Below are positions 61,889 through 64,000 of a DNA stretch of 64,000 bases, piece by piece. The notes beneath the pieces are model-generated. The model was not told the DNA's origin and ran no database searches. It was given only the letters and a program-made list of their open reading frames with translations. This DNA is from Gracilariopsis chorda (taxonomy: Eukaryota; Rhodophyta; Florideophyceae; Gracilariales; Gracilariaceae). Position 1 is the stretch's first letter; each line of letters opens with the position of its first letter. The translations under genes were made by a program, and so were the position numbers. Location: NCBI GenBank assembly GCA_003194525.1, contig NBIV01000209.1, positions 62,001-126,000 of the forward strand, written 5' to 3'.

Positions 61889-64000
61889 TGATTGCACCTG
61901 GAACCAGAGAGCGGTCACGGTTTAGCAAGGACGGTCCTTGTCTCTGAAGATGAGAACGGTTAGAATCGTCGGTCCCACAAGAATGTTAGAAGCAAGTTTG
62001 GGGTTGGTAGGAAAAAGGTCATTGAAGCGTCTAAGGAGCAAGTTCAGGCTTCTCTGCACAAGCTCCTAGAATATGCAAAGTAAGGAAGTGGGTGGGACGT
62101 CTAGTATCATCGGAAAGTAGCATGTGTTTCACGCTCGAACTCTACGTACAAAGGCATCTACACTGAATTTAAGTTGACTGTCGGGTGCAGCGTGACAGGA
62201 CCGCAGCACACGACGCTCAATAATTTGGACCGCCGCGTCCGTACTGTCATTTATCTGTAACTGGGATTCCTTCAAGGTTTCCTCCGGTGAGAAGGACACC
62301 TCTGGAAGAACGAAGGCTGATGTCGAATATGGAATTCGGAGCGGTACGCAAAAAGGAAGCATTGTTTGTGTCATTAGAAAGAACCAAACTCCTAACAATG
62401 AACACATTATGTGAAGTACCCGATTGTGCGGGTCTTTGATGGCTTGTATTGCGGTCTCAGAGCGCTTGTCGACGCTCTGATAGATATACTGGAACGCCTG
62501 TCCTTCAAGAAGAAAATCCAGGGACTTAAAACCCCTTGAAGCTTCTGGTCCCTCTCGTTCTTTCTTTCTTTTTTATGGGCATACATTACCTGATTACGGC
62601 ATTGTGGTAGAATCTAACTCAACAGGGGAGCTTTTCTTCGTCTAGCATGCGAAACTCTATGTACGTAAAGCTCCTCGGAAAGAAAGATTTTCTCTGTCCC
62701 GTAGGACCAATCTCTATTCATGTCCCCGGAATACAGCCGATGACTGCTGCTTGCTCTCACCTTGCAGCAGCCGTGTTGCGCTCACTAGCTACTATCTCGG
62801 AACATGGAAAGATCAGCACCAAGCTTCTACGGGAAGACCCGAGATCGGATCCATTTCGTTCCGACGCGGCTCGCCTTTTCCATTCTTTTCTCTGCTATTC
62901 CTTCCCTTTCCACCAGAGGACGTCCGCTAAGGGGCACACCACGACAAGGCGGATTCCAATTTGCCTTGTTTTCGTCGTCTAGAAGCACTAACGACGTTCT
63001 ACCCACCCTTTCCTCTTTACCCTTGGCGATTTCGGGTAGTTGTACCGACTTAACACACGTGCGTTTCTTCAATCCTGGCGCAAGTTCCGTAAAAACCCTG
63101 TAAAACCATTCAGATCCTTGTACGGGCGGACCTGTTTTCTTCCATTATCCACGAGATGCTGAGATGCTGCGTGAGGTAAGACTGCCGCCTCAGTCTCCGT
63201 AGGAAACTCCTGACCCTTCCGGGAAAATTCAGGGAAAGGCTGGCAAGATCTTCCGGGAAGCGCGTGCGTCGTGCCTACCGTTTCGCACAGCTTAGCGGGG
63301 GCCTTTTCTTGACAGTGCCACCCAGGTCATTTGGGGCCGTCGGTCTGCCGACTGCCTGGTCGCTTTTAGAGGCATCCCGGGTCGACGAAGGCGACCAGTC
63401 CGCCGATCGCCTGGGCGAGTAACGACATCCCGGGTCCTGGTCCCTATCGAAGACCCGCTTGCTTTCTCATTTCGCTACGCGTGTCGCTCTCATAGTGGAG
63501 TCATACATCGAAACTGTGGGTAAAGGGTTAGCTTTATAGCTCCTTACTTGGGTTACATTTCTGCGACAATCCTTCCGAGCTTATCGAGGTCGTGCGAGCA
63601 TGTCTTTTATCAGTCTAGCAAAAGAGGAGGTAGAAAAGACATACGGGACCTAATACTTTCTTCGTATCATATGTAGCCCAGTGGGTGTAGCACGGCTTCT
63701 GGTTCGTAGTTCGTAGCTACGGTATAGGAGTAACTATTATGGGTTGTTGGGGTTCTTAGCAAACTCCGCGCAACGAGGAATTAATGTATGCGTGTCCGTA
63801 AAAGAGAGAGAGCGAAAAAACATGATATCTGTGTCGCACGTTCGTGGAAACGTTTATCTACTATACACCCAAGGTACGAAAGTAACTCGACTCCCGCTCA
63901 TGTTCATTGCAAGCAAACGAGTGTATCCTATTTTCAGTACTCACCTCTATGGCAACGCAAAACAGTAGCACAAGCTACAACTCCCCGCCGGACATAATGA
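61889..64000. other. Gene-poor right end of the window
   Basis: Contains the second copy of the 283-bp repeat (62,562-62,846). Around 63,310-63,440 two related GC-rich segments occur (GCCGTCGGTCTGCCGACTGC and CAGTCCGCCGATCGCC, each near GGCATCCCGGGTC / GACATCCCGGGTC), suggesting a diverged tandem duplication. No gene is supported. Confidence 0.45.
62562..62846 (-). repeat. 283-bp dispersed repeat, copy 2
   Basis: Reverse complement of 48,825-49,107. Shared stretches include GCTCCTCGGAAAGAAAGATT, TGTCCCGTAGGACCAATCTC against GGTACTACGGGACAGAG, and ACTGCTGCTTGCTCTCACCT. The pair flanks a 13.5-kb block of five genes in opposite orientation. Confidence 0.8.

Noticed and set aside
62129..62407. 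92-codon frame with hydrophobic start, minus strand
   Set aside because: It begins at ATG and could encode a small secreted protein, but there is no family match, supporting context or conserved partner, so it was not called.

Overview
This is a eukaryotic nuclear window. There are no bacterial-style operons or Shine-Dalgarno sites. The host genes are mostly intronless, sit close together on both strands, and encode mitochondrial, plastid-directed, nuclear and membrane proteins. Two mitochondrial-carrier genes have short GT-AG introns (114, 116, 146 and 144 bp), which I resolved by reading frame. A plastid-type HAT/TPR protein resembling the PsbB-RNA factor Mbb1, compact gene islands and large transposon-rich stretches suggest a red alga, most like a florideophyte such as Chondrus. 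That assignment is inference; no marker gene proves it.

Positions 1-13,310 hold one old Ty3/gypsy chromovirus-type LTR retrotransposon. It has two diverged LTRs (about 1-810 and 12,514-13,309), a gag frame from ATG 2515 to 3663, reverse transcriptase, RNase H, integrase and a chromodomain. Gag and the RT core are interrupted mainly by nonsense codons.

Positions 15,054-29,806 are the most remarkable part: two Helitron arrays in inverted, tail-to-tail orientation. Helitron A (+, 15,054-21,630) is followed head-to-tail by a 487-bp non-autonomous unit. Helitron B (-, 29,317-22,601) has a non-autonomous unit on each side. The two arrays meet across an 18-bp spacer at 22,118-22,135. Most of A and B is clearly diverged, but a central tract of about 1.95 kb (19,609-21,557 against 24,623-22,675) is practically identical and carries the same six premature stops. 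The homologous flanks on both sides of that tract are diverged. This is the pattern expected of ectopic gene conversion.

Positions 30.8-41.5 kb are a dense gene island: a PHD-finger protein (+), a CoA-carrier-like SLC25 protein (-), THOC5 (+), dihydrolipoyl dehydrogenase (+), CCDC25 (-) and mitochondrial PheRS (-). A 2.9-kb gene-poor gap follows.

Positions 44.4-62 kb are a second island: a membrane-anchored subtilase with an apparently dead active site (+), an unrecognised low-complexity protein (+), an OMA1-type M48 protease (-), the Mbb1-like protein (-), a sucrose-phosphatase-type HAD hydrolase (-), an IMPACT/YigZ protein (+), a second SLC25 carrier (-) and a membrane-anchored M14 carboxypeptidase (-). 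An inverted pair of about 283-bp repeats (48,825-49,107 and 62,562-62,846) brackets most of this island. Several gene products meet in the mitochondrion (DLD, PheRS, two carriers, OMA1-like), but I see no evidence of a functional cluster.
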